Assembly: GCA_035041965.1 (NCBI GenBank)
Contig: JAPYMA010000381.1
Span: forward strand, 62,001 to 126,000
Direction: 5' to 3'
Source of the DNA: Anisakis pegreffii
Lineage: Eukaryota; Nematoda; Chromadorea; Rhabditida; Anisakidae
Length of the DNA: 64,000 nucleotides
Part shown: positions 1 through 13,900 of the stretch, one piece after another
How positions within the stretch are numbered: position 1 is the stretch's first letter
How the letters are laid out: each line of letters opens with the position of its first letter
Position numbers and translations under genes: made by a program
Notes under the pieces: model-generated
What the model was told of the DNA's origin: nothing
Database searches by the model: none
Seen by the model: the letters and a program-made list of their open reading frames with translations, nothing else

Positions 1-1963
1 AAATATGGCAGAAAGTAATGAAGACGTCTTTATGAGAATGATTATCAATTATAAATTTCGTGGATGAATGACTCTCGTCTTGGTCGAGTCCCTTTCGTGT
101 CCAGTCCACAGCTTAATACTACAATATTGCTCTTACTTATTGCTGCTCTCTTATTGACCCGAATCAACAAATGCAAATGCACATGCAGAATGCCATCAAC
201 TCTTCAATGGGTTGTTGACGATTCTGCTTAAGATGCCATCATCATTATGACGAGCACCGTTCCCATGAGATCATTGAAACTTCGACAAAACAGAAACGAA
301 TGCAGGAAATGAGACGGAAATAAATGCAGGAAATCACTTCAACTAACACTCAAATATCAAATCTTGTTGTTGTTGTCATCGTCCTATTCAAAAGTAAATG
401 AATTCCAAATTTCATCCGCAACTCAAAGTTTCAGAAAACAAAACCGATCAATCACCAAACATCTCACAATACGCACGATGCACTGCTCTCCGCAGAGATG
501 ATGAAAGTTTATCATACGAAATCATACGACAATTAATAAATAACCTCTTTGAGTCGATTCCAAAGAAACTGCACGAAGGAACGCGTTCTCGATAGAAGAC
601 TCGCTTGTTCAGCGCTTTCGTCGAAAAGTTTTTTGGCCGCATCTATTGACCGCAAACATCGTACAAAATTCGATGCCTTCAATTTTTACAAAAAACAATC
701 TTTCTATCCATTTTTTAAGAACTCAAAATATTCGCTAAACGGCTCAAACTGTATCAATTGCATTGAATGTTCTATCATCTGTTATCCGTTGCTTTTTTGT
801 TGGTGTTTCAATCGTTATCATCATCTCGCATTTTCAATCTTATTTGGTGTCATATAAATGATTTTTTTTTTGTTGAACATTCGATAGCAATGAATATTCT
901 TTCATATCTTCTCGTCGATACACTCTCAATTAGCGTTTGATAATTAGCCGAGAAGCTCTTTAAAAGCTACCAACCAACACGTTCCAATTTCAAGCGTTCT
1001 CAGTTGATCGTTTTATCACTTATTCTACTGATGATAATTCATTTCCGGTTCAGTTTCCGCTCAACGTGTTTGAATGATTTAAGAATAAACAACGTTCTTG
1101 TTTTCGTACGTTAGAAGTAAAAATGATGCATTTGAAGTGGCACTTTAGCTTGAATGTTCAAAACTGCTAATAATAAATCAAGGAACGAACCGACGCAGGC
1201 TGGAGTGGTACTCGATCGGCGAGCATTCGAAACAGGAAACCGATTTCACACGACAGACAGTCGACGTTAAAGCACAAGTGTCGAAGGAAAACATTTCGAA
1301 TCAGCGTTATGTGGAACAGAGCCTTAACAGATTTTCAAATTGTTTTTCACATCTCAATTCGATTTCACATTAAGTTAGTTTGCGTTCTAGATAGCAGTTG
1401 AGACTTTAGGACGGGAAAACGAAAAACATAAATTCCGCGCAAGACGCTTTTAGGCATTCCATTAACTAAAATATTTATTCTCTCTGATCGCTTCCGATTG
1501 TTTTCGAGAGCTTTCAGATATTCAATGCGCAACATTCAATGAATAGTGGCATGTTTTGCCCTTCACTAATCCATTATTATCGTTTCGTTTGGTTTAATCT
1601 CTCTAATCAGTACTTTTGCATAAACATTATGGAAACTCATATGTTTTTGGAGTCAATAATTCGGTCTGAACGTTCATAATTCGCTGAATATTTGTGAGAT
1701 GATTAGTACCTTTGCATAAATTCTATTGACTGCTACAACTGAGCCTGTAACCGACTGCATTTTTTTAATCTCATGTACGAACAACTGATTGAATACGTAC
1801 ACAACTAATTCAATTAGACAAATATCTACTCAAAAACATTCCTTCAGTGCAAATCGATTGAAAGAAACACAAACAAATGAGAAATTTGATGAAAAAAAAA
1901 ACAGTACAATGCACTGAATGCTAACAGGAGATGAAAAAAAAAGCAATGCTTGATAAGACCTAC
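1..1963. other. PAN2 intron or flanking DNA, no supported exon
   Basis: This AT-rich stretch lies 3' of the last PAN2 exon I can place (ending at 1964 with a GTAGGT donor), so it is probably intron. I found no exon with both acceptable splice sites and a PAN2-like reading on the minus strand. Open frames around 398-857 on both strands have no family resemblance and overlap each other, so they are treated as chance. The remaining PAN2 domains (pseudo-ubiquitin-hydrolase and exonuclease) should lie left of the window. Confidence 0.5.
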
Positions 1964-4900
1964 CAAAAGTACTGCACTGGCTTGAGGCAGTGATGGTTGT
2001 CCTTCGATTGGAATCAATTCGGTACGATTATATCGCAAGTACTCAAATTCTTCGCTATTGTACCGAGAGGGTCGCACATAAACGCGACGATAGAATTTTG
2101 GTATAGATTGTGGAGACGTATCCCGAACTGTTTCCTCTGAATGATTGCCGAATCAACATCATCACTCATGCACATACAATTACTATCATCAAAACTATGA
2201 CGAACGCTATCATAATATTATTAAGCTCATTATTGCTACTGCTGCTGCTAACGTGATGCTTTCACATCGCACCCAATCACTTTTTAATAACTCCTCATAA
2301 CAGCACCACATCTGCTCATCAATTATAATTTTTTGTTCGCTTCATACGACCTATTCACAAAATATGCAATCCAATCCCCAATCATATAAATGAACAATAT
2401 GATACGCTTCAATTGACAACTGCTGCCTGCTATCATTTGTTTCCTCTCAAACGCATCAATAATCACTCCTCAATAATATTGTCGCAACATTATGTTATGT
2501 AAACATGTGATCTTTTCTAAATCATGTCATTTCATTCAAATTCTGCACTGATTACTTAAATCTTCTCCTGTGCTCACCATCAAACACGATGACGACATTT
2601 TTGTCAAAATTGTTACCACACATCATGAATATTTCCATATCATCATTACCACTTTAGTCATTCAGTTCAATTTTCGCTTTTTCTTTGCTTTTTCTTCATA
2701 AATGTACACGATGATTTATGGAGTGTGGATACATGATGAAAGTAATTTTCTGTTTGATTCATTCATTTACTCTTGTCAGGTGAATTGACGTGTTCTCATG
2801 CTCACATAAACCTATCTCAAAGAATCTATCTCGAAGAGAATAAACCTCAAAACGAATGCATTACTAATGGAATTGTATTAAAAATAATTTCGATTATCTT
2901 TCCTAGCATCAACCTCTACACTCTAATCGAAATTTTACCGACAAAACAGTGATGTGCCGACTAACCTTGTGTGGTATTGGCTTTGTGAAGAGCAACACTT
3001 AAGCTTGAATACGGTTGAATGTTGAACGCACGTAATGCGGTATCAGCACGAGGATTCGGTGCATATCCAACGAACTGTAGCATTCGCATTGAGTCTAGTG
3101 TTTGTTGAGGAATTGGATCCGGTTGCCTGCAATGGCAACAATTTACAAACACAAAACAAAATATCGAAATTTGCACATGATGATTTGATGCTCTATTTCA
3201 CTATCATTCATTCGATGTGTTCATTCATTCCACCAGCTCATCAAACAACTTCGGACAGTCAAATTTCTGTAAATGAGCTTGTTTTACACAACAGACGACA
3301 ATACACAATAGACGACAATTTTACACAATAGACGATAAACTAAATCTCCGGAAAGCGTTTAGATAGAGATACTTCAAGGAAAAAATTCACATCATTACAA
3401 TACTATTGGCATGGAATAACTATGATTGTCTTCGTCATATTTTTTCGTAACACAATAATTATTACTAAAATTCGTAGTGCCCTAATTATCATCACGAAGT
3501 CATCATGAAGTGCTGCACTTATCATTCATTATTGGTACTTCCAGTTGATCTGCTGGAAATGTCATCCATAACGACCACATCAAATATCTCATATTGCTGG
3601 CTGACTAATCGAAAACGTATCATTTACATTTTTAGAGCTCTTTTTAGTAATTTTCCATTGATTCTCAAGTGACGTGACTACGAGAGCGATCAAAGTTCGA
3701 ACGAAATTGATGCTTCATTAAGCTTGGATTGATGAAATTCAACACGATAAATTCCAGTTCTAGATATGAGACTCCATAGAATCGCCTTTTGATTCTGTTT
3801 GTAATCAAATTGGTTTGCAAACGCTGCGACCATTTGTTTTGCGTTCGTGTGTGTTGAAAGATGCACCGATTTGAAATTCAGTGAATAATTAATTCGGTTT
3901 TTTGCATTTTTTTCATTTCTTGCTAAATGAAACAACGATAGCAAATCTATTTGATCATCAAATTTTGCGAGTGGAATATTACGAAAACGTGCTGCGCAAG
4001 CAACACTCACTTAATCTCAGTCATCCATTCGTCTGAGTGATCGCCCAGACGCCTGCTTACTCGCCAAAAAATACTCAAAAAAAAATCCCCCCTTCCCTTC
4101 ACCGGAAAATAACGATAACGATAAACGAAATTTCATATTCTGCTTAATGGATCAATTGCGAGAATTTGCAATAATCATGAAGTATTTCTAATCGACCATA
4201 CCAAATGCGATGATCTATCAACGATGACAATAAATTTGCCAATGACATACAACATGCATGAGAACATAAACATTTGCTGAATATTCTTCAGCAAGGAATA
4301 TTCGATGGAATTGATGGATAGTATTCTTCTGACACGGAACTTTGAAACTTCAAATTACCACATCAAAAAAAGAACTGCTTCGCACTTATAATAACTGTTC
4401 ATTGATTCACTTCACATCGTTACCGTTTCAACCGAGTCTGTTATGAAAATTCAGTGAAGCTTCAAATGTAGATATAATATTTCGATGAATTCATTCATTC
4501 ATACCAACATTTTCCAACTCAGTGCACCTAGTCTTGTTCCAATGGAAATATAATTCGAACAAATGAGAATTTCTTCGAATCGCTTTCATGCAAATAACCG
4601 ATTTAACGTGCTCACACAAATGCGTGTACACAAGAATGCACTGAAATAATGAATTAGCTAATTCATTAGCCTATCGCGATCAGTGAACGGATTTCGTTTG
4701 TCTTCGATCAGTGTGTGTGAACGTTCGCTCATGCGCAGTACTTATTTGATTAGCTATGAAAAATGCTTCAACGGTACAATGCGCACTGACTGCTTCATTA
4801 AACGATTCGAATCAACAGTTTCCAAAAATCCGCTTTGAAATATCCCTCTTTTTGTTCTATCCGAATAACTTTTGACGACTGAATTTCCGCATGAGAAAAT

Positions 4901-7900
4901 TTCACTCATTATTCACTAATGAGTTCAGTTCAATTCACACTGCCTCAACACAAAAAAACCACCAGGAAAAGTCACTCTGTTGTATGTCAGGGTGATGATG
5001 CCTTTTATACAAATGTCATGCAGCACAGTATTTCTCTTCGGGATGTTGGCTTTTTAATCAACCCAATTGAATCAGTAAAGTGTTTGAAATGAACTAAGCT
5101 GGCTTCATATTCAAAAAAAAATTTTTTTTTGATCAATTTAATAGTTAAGAACTACAAATTCATTTGATCAACACAAAAACGCAATGGATTAAGTATGGAT
5201 TAATTTAACTTAAATATCCAACCATTAATAATTTTAAATCCATTGCGTCGAAGCACTAACTAACTCCTCCTCCTCCTCGCATTTCAGAAGCTCAATACAT
5301 GATCGTTATTTGCAGTACACAGAGAAATCCATCTTCCATATCGGCATAAACCACTCTTCGCAGTTAGCAACACATTCTATTAAGTGAACTCAACTAGTGT
5401 TTCAATTCATTGCTACAAATGGAATTCACCTCAAGTGTTCTTCAACCTCCATGAAATGCTTCTTTAGTCGAATGCGACGAGTTCACTGAATGCTCGCTCG
5501 CTCATTCAACTGATGTTGCTAAGTTTATCGCACATATTCACGCTCTAGCTGTTCCATATTCAATACGAAATCGCTATTAAAGAAGTGTCAGTCAGCATGA
5601 AAGGAAGAGCCATTTTCCGGATTGCCAATGAACACTAATTATTTGAAATAAGCTGAATAAAATCCAATTCAATCAACCACTAATGATATTTCAAGATTTC
5701 AATATTTTTACTCCTCTTTTCTTATCTTTTCGAACGAAAATTTTCAATTTTCTCAACTAATCGACCGTAATATCTAATGAGAGCAAGCTGCTCAGGAGCA
5801 AGTATAAATCAAAAGACAAGCATTGCCTTCTCTACATCAACTTCCTCATTCCGTTCCGTCTCAGTCATTTGTTGTCATCAGCACATAGATCGTTCCCCAC
5901 TGAACATATTCCCATAAACAATTTCAAAACTTCCGTATAATTCTGTTTTTGTCATTCAAAATGCCAAAAATTTCTTCACTTTCTCTCACAAAAAAATATT
6001 CTTTGACATATTACACATTAAGATTTAAACATTAAAAACTCAAAAATCTAAACGAATGAACAATGATATTTCCATTAGTTCTCATTATCGAAGTTGCTTA
6101 ATTTAATATTCGTCGTACATTTTCGTCAAATCCGTACCAAAAATACACTCGCAGTGAACTAACTCTCACTGATTACATAGTTAGAATTTCTGAAAAATGA
6201 ATTGTTTTGATGTGAAACAGCTGATTTAATCATAAGCTAATTTAGTGCCTCGCAAACTTTCATCCTCAACTTGACTCTCTTTCAGCTTAGCTTCGAAGAG
6301 CTTAATCAGCTTAAAAGCACTAAATGAGTTTAGTGGTCGCCTCTGAATAATGTATGATACAGTAGTAGTGCTCAACAAGTTAGTGAGTGCATAAGATGCG
6401 ACCGGATCTGACTTGGTTCCAGCAAGATGCTTTTCTAGTGCATGTTTCTGCCACGCATTCCGCAATTTCGAGTGAATTCTCTGCTCATAACAGTCCCGTC
6501 CTCCCCTAATTAATTTCAAACCTCAACTCGAATTCAGCAAATTATTATGCCATGATGGGACTACTCAGAGATTGTGATCGCTGATTTTTGAATTTTGACG
6601 ATGAAAAAACTTGGAAATTTCTGATATTTGATCGGCTGCTCTACGGTTTCACGCATTTGTTTATGTTTGCTCGTTTATCGATGACTACTAATTTTTCTAA
6701 CCTCGTAAACTTCACCGACTGCCTTTCGTCTCTGCTCTATGCGCGCAATCTTTATTTGTAATACTGTCGATAGGTCAGTGGTGTTTAGCGTTCACGATTG
6801 GCAATTTTATTCGCTTCAACATTATCTGATAGTTCGTTCATATACTCGATTATTAATGCGTATTGCTTTCAGCAGAATTTTTTTTTAAAAACTAAACTAC
6901 ACGTATATTCGAAATTTCGCTTGACTGCTTTTATATGTATAGAAGATACAATTAGTGTTGGGCCATTTAAATGCTAACGAATGAAGCTCGAGTAGTGTTC
7001 CGTTGAAGTGCAATGAATAAATACTCTGCAGAAGCTTGAACTGACGGCTGATTCTGACGGCAACAACAAAAAATATTGTTAAAACGAATGAGTTCAAGTG
7101 ATCATGATGAACGTGACCCAATCGAGCGCTTCTTCATCACAGTTATTCAATATAAAATTAGAAATTTTTCTCATGGTTTATGTATTTCCCGTACAACTGA
7201 TTGTTGGTCTTACGGGTAATACATGCAATTTGATTGTGCTTTTGAGCAGGTTAGTTGCTTTCGTTCTTGTTTTATTCTCACTTTTATTATCATTATTATT
7301 ATCAACACCATTTCATTCCAACGATATCGATCACTCCTATTACTGTTACTGGGACTGTTTTGCTTCTGATATTGATGAAGATATAGCCATTATTATTGTT
7401 GCTGCTGCTGCTGCCATCACTCATCTAACAACACTATCGTGATTAATTAATTAATGAATCCATTTACCATGCACCTCTTCTACATCAAACGCTATTTGTA
7501 TAGAATATTTGATTTATAGAATTGTTAATAACATCTAGCAAACACGCAATATTCACTCGATTAGCTAGGTTAATAAATGAATAATTAATCAATACGTGTC
7601 TATTGGCCATCTGAACAATAATCAAAACTCTTACTAGCGCATAACTCCTACTATCACTACTATCATTTCGTTAGTATCCTATTCGAATCTCACAGTCAGT
7701 GTTTATGCAACAATCCGAAGTCATCTCGGAGATTTCTTCTCAGTAAATAAACAATCATTCGCTGCCGCATTCAAAGTCATCGCTCTTTCGTCATTCTGCT
7801 TTAAAGTCTCCCCAGAGATCTGCTGCAAACTTCACTCAAAAAAGCAGCCGAATTGAATGAATTTCCGATTGAGTCGTCATGTGCAATGTCCAAATTAACA

Positions 7901-10900
7901 CTCAACCAACCACAAACGATATGACGAGCCGAGGGCGAATGAGAAAACGCAAAGAAACTAACATAGGAAACTGAATAGCAATAAATGAATAATAGACGTT
8001 GTTAAGCAAGTTTAAGATCGCGTGTAGGAAACAAACTAACGGAATGTTTGTGGTACTAGCTGATGATAGAAGAAGCAAAAAAGCATTCGTTGAAGTGAAA
8101 TAAATGTCACGAAGAAGAGGCAATTGTTGATTCGTGATGCGTTTCGAAGTGAGCAGTTTATTTTTTTGTAATGTTAAGAAAAGTGGGGAAATATTATGAT
8201 GTGGTGAAATGAAAGCATGGATATTATGCTGCGTTCAGTAAAAAATCACTGAACTCGTCAACAACATATTCAGCTGCTTAAATGAAGTTAATGAGGAAAA
8301 TACGAGCGTGATGAGTTTTGCCCTATTCCATATATTCAAAAAATGCACATAAAAGGAATACCACAGAGATGGTTTGGCACTAGACAAAAAGGATGATGAA
8401 TCTCAAAAGTAATCAAACATGATAATTTTGATGACTACTCCAGAAAACAGTTCGTCAAGTTTTACCTAAAGGTCATGATATTTTTCATGAACAAGTATAC
8501 GTTCATGGAAACTCAAAAAAAAAGCGCGCAATGCTTAAAACTTTTGTATAAATTCATTGTTCATAAAATCACTGACAATGAAAAAAATACAATCTTGTGC
8601 AAGTGAACTGTTCACAATATAAGAAATTTGTTTGTACATGTAACTTTTCATGACGATAAAATTTTATCACCACCATTTGTGGTGATCTCATTTCATTTCA
8701 TTTCAGAGAGATGCGCAGTAAAACGAACATTCTCTTGGCGATGATGGCATGTGCTGATATGATGCTGTTGATTTTTATGATACCACACAGTTTGATGTTT
8801 CACAAAAATCTCACAAGATATCCCAAATTCCGTTCGTTCATCGTTCACGCAATGCCACATATTGCTGGCATATGTAATTTATGCTCATTCATTAGCGCCT
8901 GGTACGTGTGACACTTCTTCTTCACAATTTTATTCATATCGTTATGCATACGAAGCTGCTGAATCGTTTTTAGATGATGCCTTATCGTTAATGATGATGA
9001 ACTAACTCAGTTCTATTGCTGATGATGATCAAGCAACATTCATTAGAAAGTCGTTCATTGTCACATATTAATGACAAACACCGCACAATGTGCAACTTCG
9101 AATCGCATTCAATCAGCTCAGCTAACAATGACGGATGTGCTTCATTTACTAAGCATTCACACCATTCGAAGATACGCACAGACATTTTCGTAGTTAAATA
9201 CATGCATGAAGAATCACTTCGGAGCACTGCTAATTTAAATGCATCGATAATCCGTTTAACTCATTCTTCACAATACCACTCAACACTCTGAGAGCACGAT
9301 GATGACGAATGATGTTGACACTGAAATACTTTACGTTTCGCTTTCGAATGCTTTTTCTTAGTGCAATCGTTTCATTAATTTCTTAATTAAGAAATCATTC
9401 CTCTTAGAAAGGAATATACTAGTGGACAGTTTTTCGAAAAATTTTCGCGAGCATTTAATGAATTCGTTTCGGAATTGAGCAGAAATTACAGTCATTGCAG
9501 AAGATTTTCCTCTGTATATGTGACATTTGCGTGCAACAAATTCTTGTGACATTTGTGACAGCTTTCATGTTAAGTATCGAATTACCATAAAGAGACGTGC
9601 AAAAAACGAGCTCTAACAATTTTAACATATACTAAGTCACTTCTTAATTGAGCAAAATATTTGTGCTTGGAAAGAAAATCACGCAATCAAACAATCACCT
9701 TTCAACAAATCACTTAATCTACTTTACCAAATCAGCCAATTTGAGGACTAATTAAGTCCCGCACGATCTGCCAAGAAATCTTTCCTAGATTCAAGTTTGC
9801 TGCATGAGTTGTTTGCAGGGAATTCGGAGAGTACCCGTTGAATGCCACTTGCTCATTTCAGGCTTGTCGTAGTGGTTTGCGGTGAACGTGTAATGGCTGT
9901 AGTGTGCCCGCTAAAAGCTCGTTCTTTTTGGAGTACCAAAGCTCTAAAAGCTATCTGTGCATCAATTCTGATATTTGCCGTAATTCTCTCGATGCATTCA
10001 CATATTACACATCGTGTACAAGACGTTCTGTTGAATATTACTGTGGTGGACAAAGATGGCGTTCCAAGACAACAGTTAAGAAAGACACAACAAGCGGTTC
10101 TCAGAGAGGGCATGCAACAGTACTGGCATTTGGCCGTTTCACTCGATATTATATTCCTCGTTCTGCTACCTGTTTTTCTGGTGATTACCGCGAATATGCT
10201 TCTCGTAAGTGCTTCGTTCCATTCATCATCGAATTATGACTTTTCTTTTCAAGCATTATCCACTAAGTGCACAACTTATCTATCCCATTGAGTGCACAAA
10301 ACTGAACGAATACTTATGCATATCCAATAGCGCATCAGTACATTTACTATTCATTTTGTCATTTCAACTGAATTACAAATTAAATGAATCGAGCGAGCAT
10401 TCAATACTCTATAGGGACTTTTTGATTGCATTCTTTGTGCGCATCAATCAATCGATCCAAATTTCTGCCCTATCAAAAAGCATTCTCCAGATTGAATGTG
10501 AAAGATTTCATCGTTTCATTTAGCCTCTCACTTATGAGGACTTCAGAGCGAAAACTCAATTTAACAGATTGAAATGATCCCCAAATCCCAACTGGAAACG
10601 AATTCTTGGAAATTGATTGCGCAAAAAAAATGCACAATCACCCAAAAATGACACTCGTTCACTTTTGACTATATATGCGAATGAAAGAAATTAACCAAAT
10701 CAAACTGCTCGTCAAGACACCACCACCAAAAAACACTTCAATCGATGAAATGTTTCCCAGTTACAGTCAAATTCCTGCTATCGTCATGCGCGAAACCAAC
10801 TCATGACATAAGAATTTCTCGATGAAACTACGAAGCCAAAAAAATCTCTGCTCATCAATCAAACATAAGCAACTACTCATCCTAAGCGATTAATTCAAAC

Positions 10901-13900
10901 AAAATTGAATGCGTCCGCAGAACTAAACAACAACAACAATCAAAAAACATCGCCATCATCAACGTTTCACAGCAACAAATGGATGAGCGATTAGGAACTC
11001 TTGGACAGGAACTCAAATTAATTCAGACTTTAAAATGCACAAAACAAACCGAAAATACTTTCAAGACCAAACAAAAAAGCGAACATCCACTCAAAAAAAA
11101 TTCCACAAAGCGATTTTCTTCAAAACCACAACGTGATTTACGTCGGATCAACGGCAATTCCCCAAGAAATCACAGAGTCTTTTCTCGCCATACAATTCAA
11201 AGTGTTTTCAGATCACTTGTCTGCGACGACAACGAATCGCAAAGTTGAAAACGCAACGACGTGTCACAACGATTGTGTTCACTATTGCGACCACATTCAC
11301 GGTCTGTCAAGTACCGTCGGCATTGGTCTACATCTGGGAGATGGTCAAACACGGCAACGGTTCACAGGCGTTGTTTCGAACGTTGGCCACCCTCTCGAAT
11401 AGTATCGTTGTGAGCGGTAAAGCCATCAACTTCTTTCTATTCTGTATGTGGAGTGTACACTTTCGAAAGCAATTGTGCTATATGCTACAGCGACGTGCAC
11501 CACAACTTTTCAATTGCGTACGCTATTTTCTACTACCAAATGCCAGCAGCAAAACAAACGCAGCACATCACTTTCACCATCACCATCATCACCGTAATCG
11601 CTTCAATTACAATGCTAACCAAAACATTAACAACTACTACTATAATGATCCAAATGACCGTTATGCTATCCCGCTAACAAGTTTCGATCGCTCCACATAT
11701 CGCACAAAATATCGACGGTGTACGCAGAACACGCTATGTCCAGCAACAAGCACTCAACTTAGCGTAACTGCTGCATCATCATCTACACGCATAAATGCTG
11801 GTGGACGATTGTTAAACATGCTGAATTTTCACCGTCGATCCGTACCGTTCAATATGCGGTAAGTTATCCAGTTGAATTCATTCGATTCAATGCAGTAATT
11901 CATTTTGAGCGAAAATCTGAACTTTCCAAAAAGCATTTCATAATGCATTGCTTTATGAGTTAAACAATGAGGGTTGGTGTCTTTATAAACAGATGAGCTT
12001 CTCTTGATACAGACAAACATCTTGCAATAACATTCCAAAGAATTTTGCCATCAACTTCGACAGAAACACATCAAATTAGTAATTGAGGAGGTTTCGCTAT
12101 GCGCCTTTGAGTTACTACGATAAAATCGCACATATCTGCGGATGTATTCTTCGAAATGTTTTGAGATAAAAGTATTTGTCCGTCGCGAAAACTATTGTGA
12201 ATTTGCCAGACAGATTCATGCATATGAAGAGCAACACAATTTTTAAGGTTAGCAAAAGAGACTGATCGACGTTTCTCAGCGGACAATGCTCGTGATAGAC
12301 GCTCATCTGCGGGTGAAACGAGACCGCTGAACAGAATAATGACGAACTTTCGCAGACACAAGCGCTCGAGTCAAACCCAAGAACTACTTATCAATAATAT
12401 GCCATCATAACTTGAATTATTATCACTACAAATGATCTCATCAAGCGTACCAAATATGTTGAATATCAGGATTCTTTACTTTATATCCGTATTATTTGGA
12501 AATCTCTATTAACCATTGCATTTATGATAAAATTGCAACACAGGAAGAGTTTTGTGTTACGCAATTGTTGACTGAATAATTTTGCGTGCAATTCGTTCTT
12601 GTAATAAAATGTCAATTGTTCAATAGAAGCATCTCATGATGCATCATCGGATTTTCATGTCTTTACCGATTAATGATGTCTTCTTTCGGATTGAATATGA
12701 AGAGAAGACATTAGCTATTTTGAGACAGACAGAGAAAGAATTGTTATAAATGATCTATTTGATGGAATTTATGTGCTTGTTAAATTTTTGTTTACCATAA
12801 TGTATTATAAGTATTCTCAACATAAATATTTGTGTATTATAAATATTCTCAATCATTTGATCTTATCGCTGAAGACATTCCTTGAGAATTCAACGCTTTA
12901 TTCATCAGCACAATCACCGTTCTCGAATACGAAAACAACTACGCACTCATGAAGACTACAGTCGTCTTTCGTACGACTTCCTCAATTAGAAATTCATTCA
13001 AGAGTTCATTTTGCAACAGATTCGATGCAATCGAACAATGAATCCAATCAAAAATAACCGAATAAATTTCAAAGCTTCAGTAACTTCATGCAAGCTTTAG
13101 TAATTCCGTGAATGAGAGCAATGAATAACGGCATTTTTCTCACAATAACGTCTTAACTTTTCAAAAGACGAAATAAAAAGATGACCAGAAAGGAGTGCAA
13201 ACGAACGCAATAACAAACAAAACAAAATGCGAATAAATTGCCCAAATCGCAGCTATCAGCAATACACAATATGCATTAACAAAAAACAGAACAGAAGCTA
13301 TGCGACCAGACACGATTATTCAACAACATCACACATAATATTTGCACGTAATATTTACATGACAATAAAACGAAAAAAAAACAAAAAAAAATCAAAATTC
13401 AGAATGAATCAAATCTTCTAATCATACCGATAGAATCGCTGACAGAGTTGATCTGGCCAATCTGACAAGAAATTGTCGTCAGCCGGAAACGGTAGAGGGA
13501 ACACCGCGAATGGTGGTAACGGATCATCAATTCCCATCGACGGATGCATTACCACCTCAAAATATTATTGTTGACTAACAGTGTGAATGATGGATGATAT
13601 ACCTCGAAACGATGCTTAATAACCCTACTTCGAAACAATATTATTCGACAAACCACGATAATTTCAACTTACTGATGCAATACGCACTCAAATTAGATAT
13701 TTTCTCGACGATCAATAGTTCTTCAAATCGGTCTAATTGATTTGAATCAAATGACTTTTAGTCACGCATAAATTATTGAAAAAATAGTCTCTACATAAAA
13801 CTGTCAGTTGAAGAGGGAAGCGTAAACACCGAATGCATTTTAACAATAACTTCAACTGATTTCTATCCAAACACACAGTAACCTATACTACCACTTTTTG

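Noticed and set aside
3690..4010. 106-codon minus-strand frame inside the large PAN2 intron
   Set aside because: No family resemblance, and its presumed start is not a clear ATG with context. The length is reachable by chance in a window this size.
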